Shown here: positions 36,010 to 44,941 of the stretch, piece by piece
Layout: each line of letters starts with the position of its first letter
Position numbering within the stretch: the stretch's first letter is position 1
Source of the DNA: an uncultured Cellulosilyticum sp.
GTDB taxonomy: Bacteria > Bacillota > Clostridia > Lachnospirales > Cellulosilyticaceae
DNA: 64,000 nucleotides
Assembly: GCA_934725855.1 (NCBI GenBank)
Contig: CAKVCL010000004.1
Span: forward strand, 62,001-126,000
Reading direction: 5' to 3'
Notes under the pieces: generated by a model
What the model saw: the letters and a program-made list of their open reading frames with translations, nothing else
Databases searched by the model: none
What the model was told of the DNA's origin: nothing
Translations under genes and position numbers: made by a program

Positions 36010-37992
36010 CTATCTTACTTCTGCACCACTTACCATTTCACCAAGTGGCCCTACAGCAACTAAGTTGCCATTATCATCTGATGCACAAAGTACCATGCCT
36101 TGAGATAAAATACCACGAAGTTTAACTGGTTTAAGGTTCGTTACAACTACTACTTTTTTACCGACGAATTCTTCTGGTTTGTAGTAAACAGCAATTCCTG
36201 ATACGATTTGTCTTACTTCATCACCAATTTTAATTTTAGAAACTAAGAGTTTATCTGCTTTTGGTACTTTCTCACATTCAATGACTTCTCCAACTTTAAG
36301 TTGTACTTTTGAGAAATCATCAATTGTAATCTCAGATACGTCATTTACTTGCTCGGCTTCTGATTTTTCAGCTTTAGCTGGTTTTTTCTCTTCTTTTTTA
36401 GCCTCTTGTGGTGTAGCAATGGTTTTTGCATGAGATTCTAAAATAGCAAGTTCTTTTTCTTTATCAATACGTGGGAACATATTTTCACCTTTTTTAGCAG
36501 TTACTTCTTTTGGTAATGTTCCAAATGTGTGAATAGAATCCCAAGTTGTTACATCGCCTCTTTCAATTCCAAATTGTGCCCAGATTTTTTCTGGTGTTCT
36601 TGGCATAAATGGCTCAATCATGATGCTGACGATACGAATGGCTTCAGCTAATGTATAAAGTACACCTGCAAGTTTAGGTTTGTTTGCTTCCTCTTTAGCA
36701 AGTACCCATGGCATGGTTTCATCAATATATTTGTTCATTCTTCTAATAATTACCCAGATATCTTCAAGGGCGTTATTGAAGAATAATTTTTCCATGTTAG
36801 CTTCTACTTTTGCAATTTGCTCCTCAATCACTTTTTGAACATCTGCATCAAATTCATTACCTTCTTGCTCAGCTGGAAGCGTACCAAAGTATTTTTCAAT
36901 CATAGCAACTGTTCTTGAGGTTAAGTTACCAAGGTCGTTAGCAAGGTCTGAGTTAATTCTTGAAATTAATGCTTCATTTGAGAAGTTACCATCTTGTCCG
37001 AATGCAATTTCACGAAGTAAGAAATAACGGATGGCATCACTACCATAACGTTCTACAAGTACAGATGGGTCTACAACAGTTCCTTGAGATTTACTCATTT
37101 TACCACCATTGATAACAAGCCATCCATGACCAAAGACTTGTTTTGGAAGTGGTAAATCAAGTGCCATAAGCATTGCTGGCCAAATGATGGTATGGAAACG
37201 AACAATTTCTTTACCTACTAAGTGTACATCTGCAGGCCAGTATTTCTTGAAGCGCTCGTCATCTTCTTGTAAATAACCAAGTGCTGAAATATAGTTTGAT
37301 AAAGCATCAAGCCATACATATACCACATGTTTGTTATCAAATTCTACTGGAATACCCCATTTGAATGATGTACGAGAAACACATAAGTCTTCAAGACCTG
37401 GTTTTAAGAAATTATTAATCATTTCATTTTGTCTAGCTTGTGGTTGGATAAAGTCTGGATGAGATTCAATGTATTCAATGAGTCTATCTTGGTATTTAGA
37501 AAGTTTAAAGAAATAAGCTTCTTCTTTAACCATTTCTACTGGTCTACCACAGTCTGGACATTTTCCATCTTTTAATTGTACTTCTGTAAAGAAGCTTTCA
37601 CATGGTGTACAATAAAGTCCTTCGTAAACACCTTTATAAATATCTCCTTGGTCATATAATTTCTTAAAGATTTTTTGAACGGTTTTTTCATGTTCTTTAT
37701 CTGTGGTACGGATGAATTTATCGTAGCTTACATCCATAGTTTTCCATAATGCTTTAATCCAATCAACGATGTCATCTACAAACTTTTGAGGAGTAACCCC
37801 TTCTTCTGCTGCTCTTCTTTCAATTTTTTGTCCATGTTCATCTGTTCCTGTTAGGAACATTACATCATAACCACGAAGACGTTTGTATCTTGCCATTGCA
37901 TCAGCTGCAACAGTTGTATAAGAATGTCCGATATGAAGTTTGTTACTTGGATAATAAATTGGTGTCGTAATGTAATAAGTTGGCTTACTCAT
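36010..37992 (-). CDS. metG: methionyl-tRNA synthetase
   Basis: 660 residues. Charges tRNA-Met. Class I signatures HIGH at 20-23 and KMSKS near 299; zinc-knuckle cysteines CTPC and CPDC near 127-148. A lysine/glutamate-rich linker (about 525-555) leads to a C-terminal EMAP/Trbp111 tRNA-binding domain (about 560-660, with KADKLLVSKI and NLKPVKLRGILSQGM). This is the two-domain dimeric form common in Firmicutes. Expression is under a Met T-box. Confidence 0.98.
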   Translation of the reverse strand: MSKPTYYITTPIYYPSNKLHIGHSYTTVAADAMARYKRLRGYDVMFLTGTDEHGQKIERRAAEEGVTPQKFVDDIVDWIKALWKTMDVSYDKFIRTTDKEHEKTVQKIFKKLYDQGDIYKGVYEGLYCTPCESFFTEVQLKDGKCPDCGRPVEMVKEEAYFFKLSKYQDRLIEYIESHPDFIQPQARQNEMINNFLKPGLEDLCVSRTSFKWGIPVEFDNKHVVYVWLDALSNYISALGYLQEDDERFKKYWPADVHLVGKEIVRFHTIIWPAMLMALDLPLPKQVFGHGWLVINGGKMSKSQGTVVDPSVLVERYGSDAIRYFLLREIAFGQDGNFSNEALISRINSDLANDLGNLTSRTVAMIEKYFGTLPAEQEGNEFDADVQKVIEEQIAKVEANMEKLFFNNALEDIWVIIRRMNKYIDETMPWVLAKEEANKPKLAGVLYTLAEAIRIVSIMIEPFMPRTPEKIWAQFGIERGDVTTWDSIHTFGTLPKEVTAKKGENMFPRIDKEKELAILESHAKTIATPQEAKKEEKKPAKAEKSEAEQVNDVSEITIDDFSKVQLKVGEVIECEKVPKADKLLVSKIKIGDEVRQIVSGIAVYYKPEEFVGKKVVVVTNLKPVKLRGILSQGMVLCASDDNGNLVAVGPLGEMVSGAEVR

Positions 37993-38111
37993 TTTCTCTC
38001 TCTCCTTTAATTTTTTTACTCTACAAGAGCCTTTATCACTGCAAGTTATACGATTGTCGTCATCTTCCAGCCAGTCTTTGTATCATTATAGAAGCTTTTG
38101 TTTTTTACATC

Positions 38112-38153
38112 AAAAAACCCCGCCCCTACAACTGATACGTTATAGAGGCGAGG
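38112..38153 (-). terminator. T-box terminator of the metG leader
   Basis: 15-bp stem (38153-38139 with 38132-38118; three G-U pairs) followed by TTTTTT on the minus strand. Confidence 0.92.
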
Positions 38154-38460
38154 ACTATTTACCCGCGTTACCACTCTATTTCGTTTATACCTCACGATAT
38201 AAACCTCATCAAGTACTTACAAATTATCAAGTTTGTAAATAGCATCTATACTACTCTTACAAGCTGCAATCTGTGTATACTTTATCGCTATAACAGGCGA
38301 ACCCGTTGCAGCCTAAACTACTTAAGTAGATTCGGTGCACCATTCCAAGGCCATCTTCAGCTTAATCCTCTTTGCTTCTTTTCAGCTCCCGAAGCTCTCT
38401 TTAAAAGATTTTTAAACTTACTCTCCTCTTCACTATGTTTGTCAAATAGGATTGATTTAG
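38112..38460 (-). promoter_or_regulatory. T-box riboswitch, specifier AUG (Met), controlling metG
   Basis: The T-box core AGAGTGGTAACGCGGG is at 38177-38162 on the minus strand. Stem I has AGAGAGCTTCGGGAGCTG, and the specifier side reads GCTGAAGATGGCCTTGG, placing AUG at 38354-38352. The terminator follows. Uncharged tRNA-Met should relieve termination. Confidence 0.9.
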
Positions 38461-38474
38461 TTTTAACTTTTGTC

Positions 38475-38503
38475 ATTCTAGCACAATTTTTCTTGTTTTT
38501 CAA
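38475..38503 (-). promoter_or_regulatory. sigma-A promoter of metG
   Basis: TTGAAA (38503-38498), 17-bp spacer, TAGAAT (38480-38475), immediately upstream of the T-box. Confidence 0.78.
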
Positions 38504-38603
38504 TGCTAAATCAATAACTGGTTATAACTTTTTTCAATACTTAATACAACTATATAACTCTAGTCTAGCCTTATTCGCTTATAATTATTCAATGTAAAAC
38601 AGA

Positions 38604-39530
38604 TTAGAGGTTTACTTTAAAAAAGTGATATGCATTTTCAAAGAAAAACTTATCTGCTTTTTCTTTGCCATATCTTGTTACTAGGAGGTTATATAGATAG
38701 CCTACGTCTTCAATGCCTCTCATATGTTGTGGCATCTTGGCACCATCAAAATCAGATCCCATGGCAATTATATCTTCTCCACCTAATTCTAGAAAATGGT
38801 CGATGTGAGCAATCAGTTCTTTAATATCCCCTTCCATAGTGCCATTTATAAAAAGAGGATAAAAGTTCATGCCTACCAAGCCTTTTCTCTTTACAAACAC
38901 CTCAAATTGCTCATCTGTTAAATTTCTTGGATGGTTACATATGGCTTTACTATTAGAATGCGTGGCTATAAATGGTTTCTTAGTTAGACGTGCCACATCC
39001 CAAAAACCTTTTTCAGCAAGATGCGAAACATCCACTAGCATCCCCACTTGTTCCATTTTCTTTACTACTTTTACCCCAAAATCACTTAGTCCGCCTGCAT
39101 TTTCTACCATACAGCCATCTGCCACATCGGTTTTACCATTCCATGTAAGGGTCATCATGCGAACCCCTTTATTGTAAAACTCTTGTATTCTATTAAGTTC
39201 TCTTCCAACTGCTCGGCTTCCTTCAATAGATAAAAATGCTGCATTTTTGTGTTCTAAAAATGCTTTACCTACTTCTTCTATACTTTTACAAAACGCTATT
39301 TTTTCTTTAGATTTGTCTAGCTCATTTAAGAAGTAGCTATAAACATGATTAAAATAGTCATAAGCTTCCTCATCACTCAGCTCATCATCCATCCAAATGG
39401 CATAGGTTTGAACCCACCTATTCATTTCTTTTCCTTTTTCTAAACTAAGCTGCATTTTATTATGCTCTAGTGCCTCATTATTGTTATAACATTCTGAAAT
39501 CGTATCGCAGTGTAAGTCAAAATAATCCAT
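38604..39530 (-). CDS. membrane dipeptidase family protein (peptidase M19)
   Basis: 308 residues. Zinc dipeptidase of the renal-dipeptidase family. Metal ligands His7 and Asp9 in FDLHCDT, Glu in LSIEGSRAVG, His in THSNSKAICNHPRNLTD, and Asp in GSDFDGAKMP. No signal peptide, so probably cytoplasmic. A role in peptide or D-amino-acid dipeptide turnover is typical. Apparently monocistronic, with an AGGAAGC site before the ATG. Confidence 0.93.
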   Translation of the reverse strand: MDYFDLHCDTISECYNNNEALEHNKMQLSLEKGKEMNRWVQTYAIWMDDELSDEEAYDYFNHVYSYFLNELDKSKEKIAFCKSIEEVGKAFLEHKNAAFLSIEGSRAVGRELNRIQEFYNKGVRMMTLTWNGKTDVADGCMVENAGGLSDFGVKVVKKMEQVGMLVDVSHLAEKGFWDVARLTKKPFIATHSNSKAICNHPRNLTDEQFEVFVKRKGLVGMNFYPLFINGTMEGDIKELIAHIDHFLELGGEDIIAMGSDFDGAKMPQHMRGIEDVGYLYNLLVTRYGKEKADKFFFENAYHFFKVNL

Positions 39531-39574
39531 GAGCTTCCTCCATTAAGACTTTATAGTGACCTTAATTATAAGCT

Positions 39575-40177
39575 CTATTTCACAAACTTAAAAGTACTAA
39601 TAATAAGTGGTACAAATTCTCTATTTGCCCAGATTACAACATAATCATACTTCTTGCCCTCTATTACAATAGGCTGTGGATACTCCACCACTATAGCCGT
39701 TTCTCTATCCTTGTAAAATTGAGCTTGGTCTCCAGAAGGATAGATTACCCGAGCCGGCTGTCCATCTACGATAAACTTTCTTATGGTTGGATTGTTGCCA
39801 TAAGGTTTATAGTCTTCATTCACTTCTGCTTTAACTGCTTCATCAATATTTTCACCCGTACCAGTGAAATCGCCTATTTCAAAAAAACCATTTTCCCCTT
39901 CGTATTTGTCTTCGTATCTAGGGTTTTTACTCCAGTTTTTTGGATACTTAAAACTAATCTTATATTTGCTGCTTACAAACTCATTTAGTGCAATACCTGG
40001 CACAATACTCTCATTTGAACTTTGTGTGTTTCCTGATATATTCTCTATATCCACTGCTTCTGTTCTCATTAATTCTCTCATATGGCAAATCTCTTTATTT
40101 CTAAAACCATTTAAAATTTGGGCAGCAGCAAGTGCACCTATTCCTAATAAAGAAGCTTCCATTTTGTCCATATTCAT
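39575..40177 (-). CDS. hypothetical protein with PsbP-like C-terminal domain
   Basis: 200 residues. A short N-terminal hydrophobic stretch (about 9-24) may be a weak membrane anchor. From about residue 70 the sequence SSKYKISFKYPKNWSKNPRYEDKYEGENGFFEIGDF resembles a domain I recall from the C-termini of some Firmicute M56 (BlaR1-like) peptidases, with the closing IEGKKYDYVVIWANREFVPLI. That domain has a PsbP-like alpha/beta fold in character. No enzyme motif is visible. Function unknown. Confidence 0.7.
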   Translation of the reverse strand: MNMDKMEASLLGIGALAAAQILNGFRNKEICHMRELMRTEAVDIENISGNTQSSNESIVPGIALNEFVSSKYKISFKYPKNWSKNPRYEDKYEGENGFFEIGDFTGTGENIDEAVKAEVNEDYKPYGNNPTIRKFIVDGQPARVIYPSGDQAQFYKDRETAIVVEYPQPIVIEGKKYDYVVIWANREFVPLIISTFKFVK

Positions 40178-40337
40178 TACCTCACTAAAATAATTACATA
40201 ATATATATATTTTAGTGCTTTGTACTTGTTTCCATATTTAGCCCATTTCTTACTTATCGCACTCTACTAATCTATAGCATAAATGACTCACATGATGATG
40301 AAATAGAAATAGAGAGCACCTATGATGCTCTCCACTT

Positions 40338-40667
40338 CTAGTCATTTCTTCTCTCAAAGCTTAAACAATCTGTTTGAGTATATAATTCTGGCTTAGTCAA
40401 ACTTCCTACTTCAATCTCCTGTAATGAGCAGTGCTCACTTTTGTTATAGGCACAAGTATTTACTTTACACATAATGGCATCTACTTCAATTGAAGCAGGT
40501 GCTTGCTCAGCTTGCACATTACAATACCCCATACAATCTAAGAAAGTACTACAACAAGTAGACTCTGTAATATCTGCACCGCTTCCATTAACATTGACAA
40601 CGCTGGCACAACAATATTTACCATGGTTATACGAACAGTTTTCAACACTACAGTTTATTCTAGGCAT
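40338..40667 (-). CDS. DUF1540 protein with two Cys-rich domains
   Basis: 109 residues from the chosen start. Two copies of a DUF1540 module: INCSVENCSYNHGKYCCASVVNV...CCSTF near 3-44, and IMCKVNTCAYNKSEHCSLQEIEV...TDCLSF near 64-106. Each has the C-x4-C-x(6-7)-C-type cysteines that probably bind a metal. Such small proteins are common in spore-forming clostridia, with unknown role. The frame opens at 40700, but AGGAGA stands 8 bases before the ATG at 40667. Confidence 0.85.
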   Translation of the reverse strand: MPRINCSVENCSYNHGKYCCASVVNVNGSGADITESTCCSTFLDCMGYCNVQAEQAPASIEVDAIMCKVNTCAYNKSEHCSLQEIEVGSLTKPELYTQTDCLSFERRND

Positions 40668-40768
40668 TTCTACTCTCCTAACTTGAACATGATGTCTCAC
40701 AAATTTACCTTGCTATTATTATCCATTTGACTGTAGATTATGCCTAAGTATTGAATTTTTGATGCTGG

Positions 40769-41962
40769 TTAATTATGCTGCTCACTTTCATATTGATAAC
40801 TTCTCGTCATAGGCAATTCATTATTCACACCTTTGCTAAATAAAATCTGATGCAAATCAATCACACCATTATTAAAGCTTGCTGCACAAGAACATAAATA
40901 CATTCGCCACATGCGAATAAATTTCTCATCAAACATCTTTTCAATTTCTGGTAAATGCTTCTCAAAGCCCTCATGCCAACACAGTAATGTCCTCACATAA
41001 TGTCTTCTTAAGCTTTCTACATCTAAAACATAATATTTAAAATCTGCAGATAAACTAATAATTTCTCTTAAACTCGGAATAACGCCTCCTGGGAAAATAT
41101 ATTTCTTAATCCAAGCATCTCCTGGGTATTCACCATAACCACTAATAAAATGTAGTAAAAATAATCCTTTGTCATTTAAGACACTATCTACATTCTTAAA
41201 AAATAAATCATAGTTTTCTCTGCCAACATGTTCAAGCATGCCCACACTTACCACACGGTCAAATTTTAATTTGGACTCGCTTAAATCCCTGTAGTCCATT
41301 AATTCAACCCGTAAATACGCTTCAAGTCCTTCTTCTTTAATGCGTTCATTAAAAGCTTTTTGCTGCGCTTCACTTAATGTAATGCCTACCCCATGTATTT
41401 TATATTTTTTGGCTGCTTCAATTAATAGAAAGCCCCATCCACACCCTATATCCAAAAGACTCATGCCTTGTTTTAGGTTTAGTTTTTTAAGTATATGGCA
41501 TACTTTCTTATGTTGCGCCTGTTCTAATGTTTCATCTCCCGTTTCAAAATACGCACAGGAATAGCTTAAAGTGGGGTCAAGCCATAAACTATAAAAATCA
41601 TTGCCTATATTATAGTGAGAGCAAACTTCCTTCTTTTGATTTTTCTTAGAGGTAGATGTAAATAAGATTTTCTTAAGTGCATTTTTATTCGTCTTAAATT
41701 CACTTTGACATTTAAAAATCTCATTCAGTGCAATCTCTATGTCACCTTCAATCTCTAAGTCACCATTCATATAGGCTTCACCTAATGCTAGTGTGGTGCT
41801 TTGTAAGAGCTTCTTATAAGACACAGGTTCATGTACAACTACCTTAAACTTTGAAGGCTCATTTCCGATATGAATCTCTTCTCCTGTTTCAAACATCACG
41901 TCAAAAGAAGTCCCATCAAAATTTTTGAGGAACTTCTCCATTAACTTAGCTTGTATATTCAT
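40769..41962 (-). CDS. cfa: cyclopropane-fatty-acyl-phospholipid synthase family protein
   Basis: 397 residues from the chosen start. SAM-dependent transfer of a methylene group onto cis-unsaturated acyl chains in membrane phospholipids. HYNIGNDFYSLWLDPTLSYSCAYF (about 115-140), SAM loop LLDIGCGWGFL near 167-177, SVGMLEHVG and the C-terminal RHYVRTLLCWHEGF are diagnostic. GGAGTGA precedes the ATG at 41962; the frame opens 10 codons earlier. Third gene after a glycosyltransferase and a flippase-like membrane protein, suggesting a lipid-modifying operon. Confidence 0.94.
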   Translation of the reverse strand: MNIQAKLMEKFLKNFDGTSFDVMFETGEEIHIGNEPSKFKVVVHEPVSYKKLLQSTTLALGEAYMNGDLEIEGDIEIALNEIFKCQSEFKTNKNALKKILFTSTSKKNQKKEVCSHYNIGNDFYSLWLDPTLSYSCAYFETGDETLEQAQHKKVCHILKKLNLKQGMSLLDIGCGWGFLLIEAAKKYKIHGVGITLSEAQQKAFNERIKEEGLEAYLRVELMDYRDLSESKLKFDRVVSVGMLEHVGRENYDLFFKNVDSVLNDKGLFLLHFISGYGEYPGDAWIKKYIFPGGVIPSLREIISLSADFKYYVLDVESLRRHYVRTLLCWHEGFEKHLPEIEKMFDEKFIRMWRMYLCSCAASFNNGVIDLHQILFSKGVNNELPMTRSYQYESEQHN

Positions 41963-42002
41963 ATTATCACTCCTCTCACGGAGTGTATCCAAAAATTGCC
42001 GA

Positions 42003-43025
42003 TTATATTCTCATTCTATTTACTTCATTTTTTTGATTAGGCAAAGCCGTAATGATTCCGCCTAAACAAAGTGGCACATAGAAAGTAATAATCCTCCAGC
42101 ATAAAACAGCTGTGGGAAGTATAGCTTGTGGGAAAAATAATTGAAACAACAAGAAAAAGCTCCCTTCAGCCACCCCTGAACTACCTGGAATAGGTACAAA
42201 TGATGAAAACATCACAATAAACGCTGCGGCTGATACAATCACTAAAACTTGTGCTCCCTTTAATCCAAAGGCTCTATAAACTGCATAAGGAATTAAAAAG
42301 TATGCAGTAAGCTGCGAAGCTGTTAAAACCCCAATTCTAGCAATGAGCATTTTATTCTTTTTCATCTCATCTATATTATTGCCAAATAAATCCACCTGTT
42401 TAATTAGTTTTTTCTTTTCGCTGTAGACATCTTTTATAAGATGAAACTTATGTAATAAGTTTATTCCCCAAAAGCCTATTTTCTTTGTTCTTTTTCTCAT
42501 AAAAGCTGCCATAACTAGTACAATAACAACGCCCAAATTAACTGTAAATCCCACTAGTGACAAGTAAGCAATTCCTTTCACCTTAACGACAAAAAACTTA
42601 AGTTGCACAATGAGTACAATCATGGAATATAAGGTTAATGTCAGCTGATAAATAATAAATTTAGATAATAATACACTTGCAGAACTGCCAAGGGGTACCC
42701 CTTGCTTCATCATCATGAACGCCTGCATTGGCTGTCCGCCTGAAGCAAAAGGGGTAATGGCATTAAAAAAGTGTCCTGACATCACTACTTTAAAAGAATT
42801 CCACAATTTATTTCCTTTATGAATTCTTTCTACCAATAAATATTGAATGATGGTCTCTATTCCCCAGTAAAGTCCTATACAAGCAAACCCAATGAGTGTC
42901 CATCTAATGGATAAGTTAGTAAAATGCTCTAAAATCATCGTTGGATTCTCATTGCCAATTAAAATCTTTAATGTTAATAACCCCACACCAAGGATTAGTC
43001 CAATATTTGCTAAATATTTTTTCAT
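42003..43025 (-). CDS. LPG-synthase-type (UPF0104) integral membrane flippase-like protein
   Basis: 340 residues, about eight membrane helices. Family patterns FKVVMSGHFFNAITPFASGGQPMQAFMMMKQGV near 82-115 and VPIPGSSGVAEGSF near 280. These match the transmembrane domain of MprF-like lysyl-phosphatidylglycerol synthases, but the soluble synthase domain is absent. Stand-alone members are thought to move or handle glycolipids. It overlaps the glycosyltransferase by 4 bp (ATGA) and precedes cfa, so the three products probably act on one lipid. Confidence 0.88.
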   Translation of the reverse strand: MKKYLANIGLILGVGLLTLKILIGNENPTMILEHFTNLSIRWTLIGFACIGLYWGIETIIQYLLVERIHKGNKLWNSFKVVMSGHFFNAITPFASGGQPMQAFMMMKQGVPLGSSASVLLSKFIIYQLTLTLYSMIVLIVQLKFFVVKVKGIAYLSLVGFTVNLGVVIVLVMAAFMRKRTKKIGFWGINLLHKFHLIKDVYSEKKKLIKQVDLFGNNIDEMKKNKMLIARIGVLTASQLTAYFLIPYAVYRAFGLKGAQVLVIVSAAAFIVMFSSFVPIPGSSGVAEGSFFLLFQLFFPQAILPTAVLCWRIITFYVPLCLGGIITALPNQKNEVNRMRI

Positions 43026-44086
43026 ACTGTTGCTTCACCACCAGCAATTACTGAATGTTTACGAGTGGTGAGTACTTCATTATAAAAGTCTTGCCACATT
43101 CTTAAAACATTCTCTTTAGAATAAAAGTTACTTCCTTCTAAGGATTTATTCATTCTCTCCTTATTAAACTCTGCATCATTTTTTAAGCGATTAATATAGC
43201 CTATAAATTCTTCATTTGTATTTCCCTTTAAATAAAAATCAAATAAGATTTTTGGATAAATGTCTAAATCTCTTAATAAAATAGGCGTATTGCAATTCAT
43301 GGCTTCTAAAATAATCATTGGAAAGAGTTCATTGTATGAAGGCAAAAACATGACATTAGCAATATTATAGAGTTCATTCATTACTTGTCTGTCTACAATG
43401 CCTGTAAATTTCACATTTTTAGGTGGATTGTCTAAAATGTTTTTGACCTCTTTATAGCCTGAGGTAATATTTCCAAAAGAAAAGCCTCCTGCCCAGATAA
43501 ACTGCACATCTGGCATTGCCTTAGCAATCTCAATAAAATCAAAAATGCCCTTCCTCATTTGAAGCTGACCAGCACATAAAACAACAAATTTATTTTCATC
43601 AATGCCATGCTTTGCCCTAACAGCTTTCTTTGCCAAATCATCCATTTTATAAAATTTCTCTTTAGATACATAGTTAGGAATATACGTCACCTTGCTTCTA
43701 GGTATACCATACTCTTCAAGCTTATCAATAAAATAAGGGTTTACCGTTACAAGATAATCCATACTCTTATAAAAAGAAATAATATATTTATAAAATGCCT
43801 TTGTAACTACCTTAGGTAATTGCAAACTGCCATCTACTGTTTCTGGTAAAAAGTGGACAGCACCTACGGTAACACATCCTCTTGCTTTGACATAAGGTAA
43901 GGTTACGTAAAATTCTGGGTTTATTGTATGATAGTGCATAATATCTGCACATTCTTTCTTATTAACTTCTACAACATATCGGTCATCTAAACCGTTTGTT
44001 ACTAAATCTAATTGTTCTAGATAGGCAGAGCCTACGCCTTGCCCTTTAACTTTATCCGCAGAAGATAACATATTAATTGTTGGCAT
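43022..44086 (-). CDS. GT4 family glycosyltransferase
   Basis: 354 residues from the chosen start. GT-B fold: acceptor-side N-domain, then VLCAGQLQMRKGIFDFIEIAKAMPDVQFIWAGG (about 185-220) and the ELFPMIILEAM E-x7-E motif near 265. N-terminal INMLSSADKVKGQGVGSAYLEQ resembles 1,2-diacylglycerol 3-glucosyltransferases, so a glycolipid product is likely. The internal ATG at 44086 follows GGGAGG with good spacing and is used as start; the frame opens at 44110. A TATAAT box is at 44142-44137. First gene of the operon GT, flippase-like, cfa. Confidence 0.88.
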   Translation of the reverse strand: MPTINMLSSADKVKGQGVGSAYLEQLDLVTNGLDDRYVVEVNKKECADIMHYHTINPEFYVTLPYVKARGCVTVGAVHFLPETVDGSLQLPKVVTKAFYKYIISFYKSMDYLVTVNPYFIDKLEEYGIPRSKVTYIPNYVSKEKFYKMDDLAKKAVRAKHGIDENKFVVLCAGQLQMRKGIFDFIEIAKAMPDVQFIWAGGFSFGNITSGYKEVKNILDNPPKNVKFTGIVDRQVMNELYNIANVMFLPSYNELFPMIILEAMNCNTPILLRDLDIYPKILFDFYLKGNTNEEFIGYINRLKNDAEFNKERMNKSLEGSNFYSKENVLRMWQDFYNEVLTTRKHSVIAGGEATV

Positions 44087-44181
44087 ACTCATTGCCTCCC
44101 TACAATACATAAATATCTTGATTTAATTCATTCCATATTATAGCCCAAAAATATTTCTCTTAGGCGATTTCTTAATTTTTT

Positions 44182-44739
44182 TTAATAAATATTATCTTCT
44201 ATATAAGCATAAGCCACTTTATGTGCTCTTGTATAAATGCTTCCACCATATACATTCTTTTCCTTGCCGTTTACTATCTGCTTACTTTTTCCAAAAGCCA
44301 CAAGTTCTTCTCCTAAATACTCTTCTAAAGAAGCTTTAAAATAAACATCCTTGGCATATTCTTCTCCAAATTTCTCAAATAATGCTTTTTTAGGATGAGT
44401 CGATAGGTCTTCATAGCTTCCATCCTTATAAAATTTATAAATACAAAAACAAAAGAAAGCCGTTTTATCTTCTAATTCTAGGTTATCAAATAGTTGGTTG
44501 TGTAATGCTTTATTTCCTATATATTGAGAGCAAAGCATCCCTTTACTTCTTGCATAATTTAATAACCCATCTGATGCCTTTTCATCATCATCTAATACTC
44601 TAGCAATAATCGCTTTTGCATCACTTTCCGTTGCGTCCTCTGGCAATGTAATGCCCATCTTCTTTGCATAATTCTTTTCTGCCATGCTGGCTGGATTTGT
44701 ATTAATTGTATTTGGCACCTTCTGTCTTTTATCTCTCAT
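44182..44739 (-). CDS. hypothetical protein
   Basis: 185 residues from the chosen start; not recognised. Soluble, mixed helical, with no signal peptide or membrane segment. The N-terminus is basic and Asn-rich; residues 20-60 contain ATESDAKAIIARVLDDDEKASDGLLNYARSKG, and the middle holds two cysteines in FFCFCIYKFYKDG. The ATG at 44739 has GGGAGG seven bases upstream; the frame itself opens at 44769. Monocistronic. Confidence 0.65.
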   Translation of the reverse strand: MRDKRQKVPNTINTNPASMAEKNYAKKMGITLPEDATESDAKAIIARVLDDDEKASDGLLNYARSKGMLCSQYIGNKALHNQLFDNLELEDKTAFFCFCIYKFYKDGSYEDLSTHPKKALFEKFGEEYAKDVYFKASLEEYLGEELVAFGKSKQIVNGKEKNVYGGSIYTRAHKVAYAYIEDNIY

Positions 44740-44941
44740 ATTCATTCCTCCCAAATTAGCTTTTACCATTATAGCATTTATTTCTATATAACCACCTATA
44801 CTTATACTGTCTTCAAACCATCTAGTCCTAATTTTTTATTTCTCACATACAATATAGTTATATATGATGATACCCATAATAAGTAAATTTATACTATAAA
44901 CAATAAATATATTAAGGCAATAATTTGAAGGAGTGATAAAC

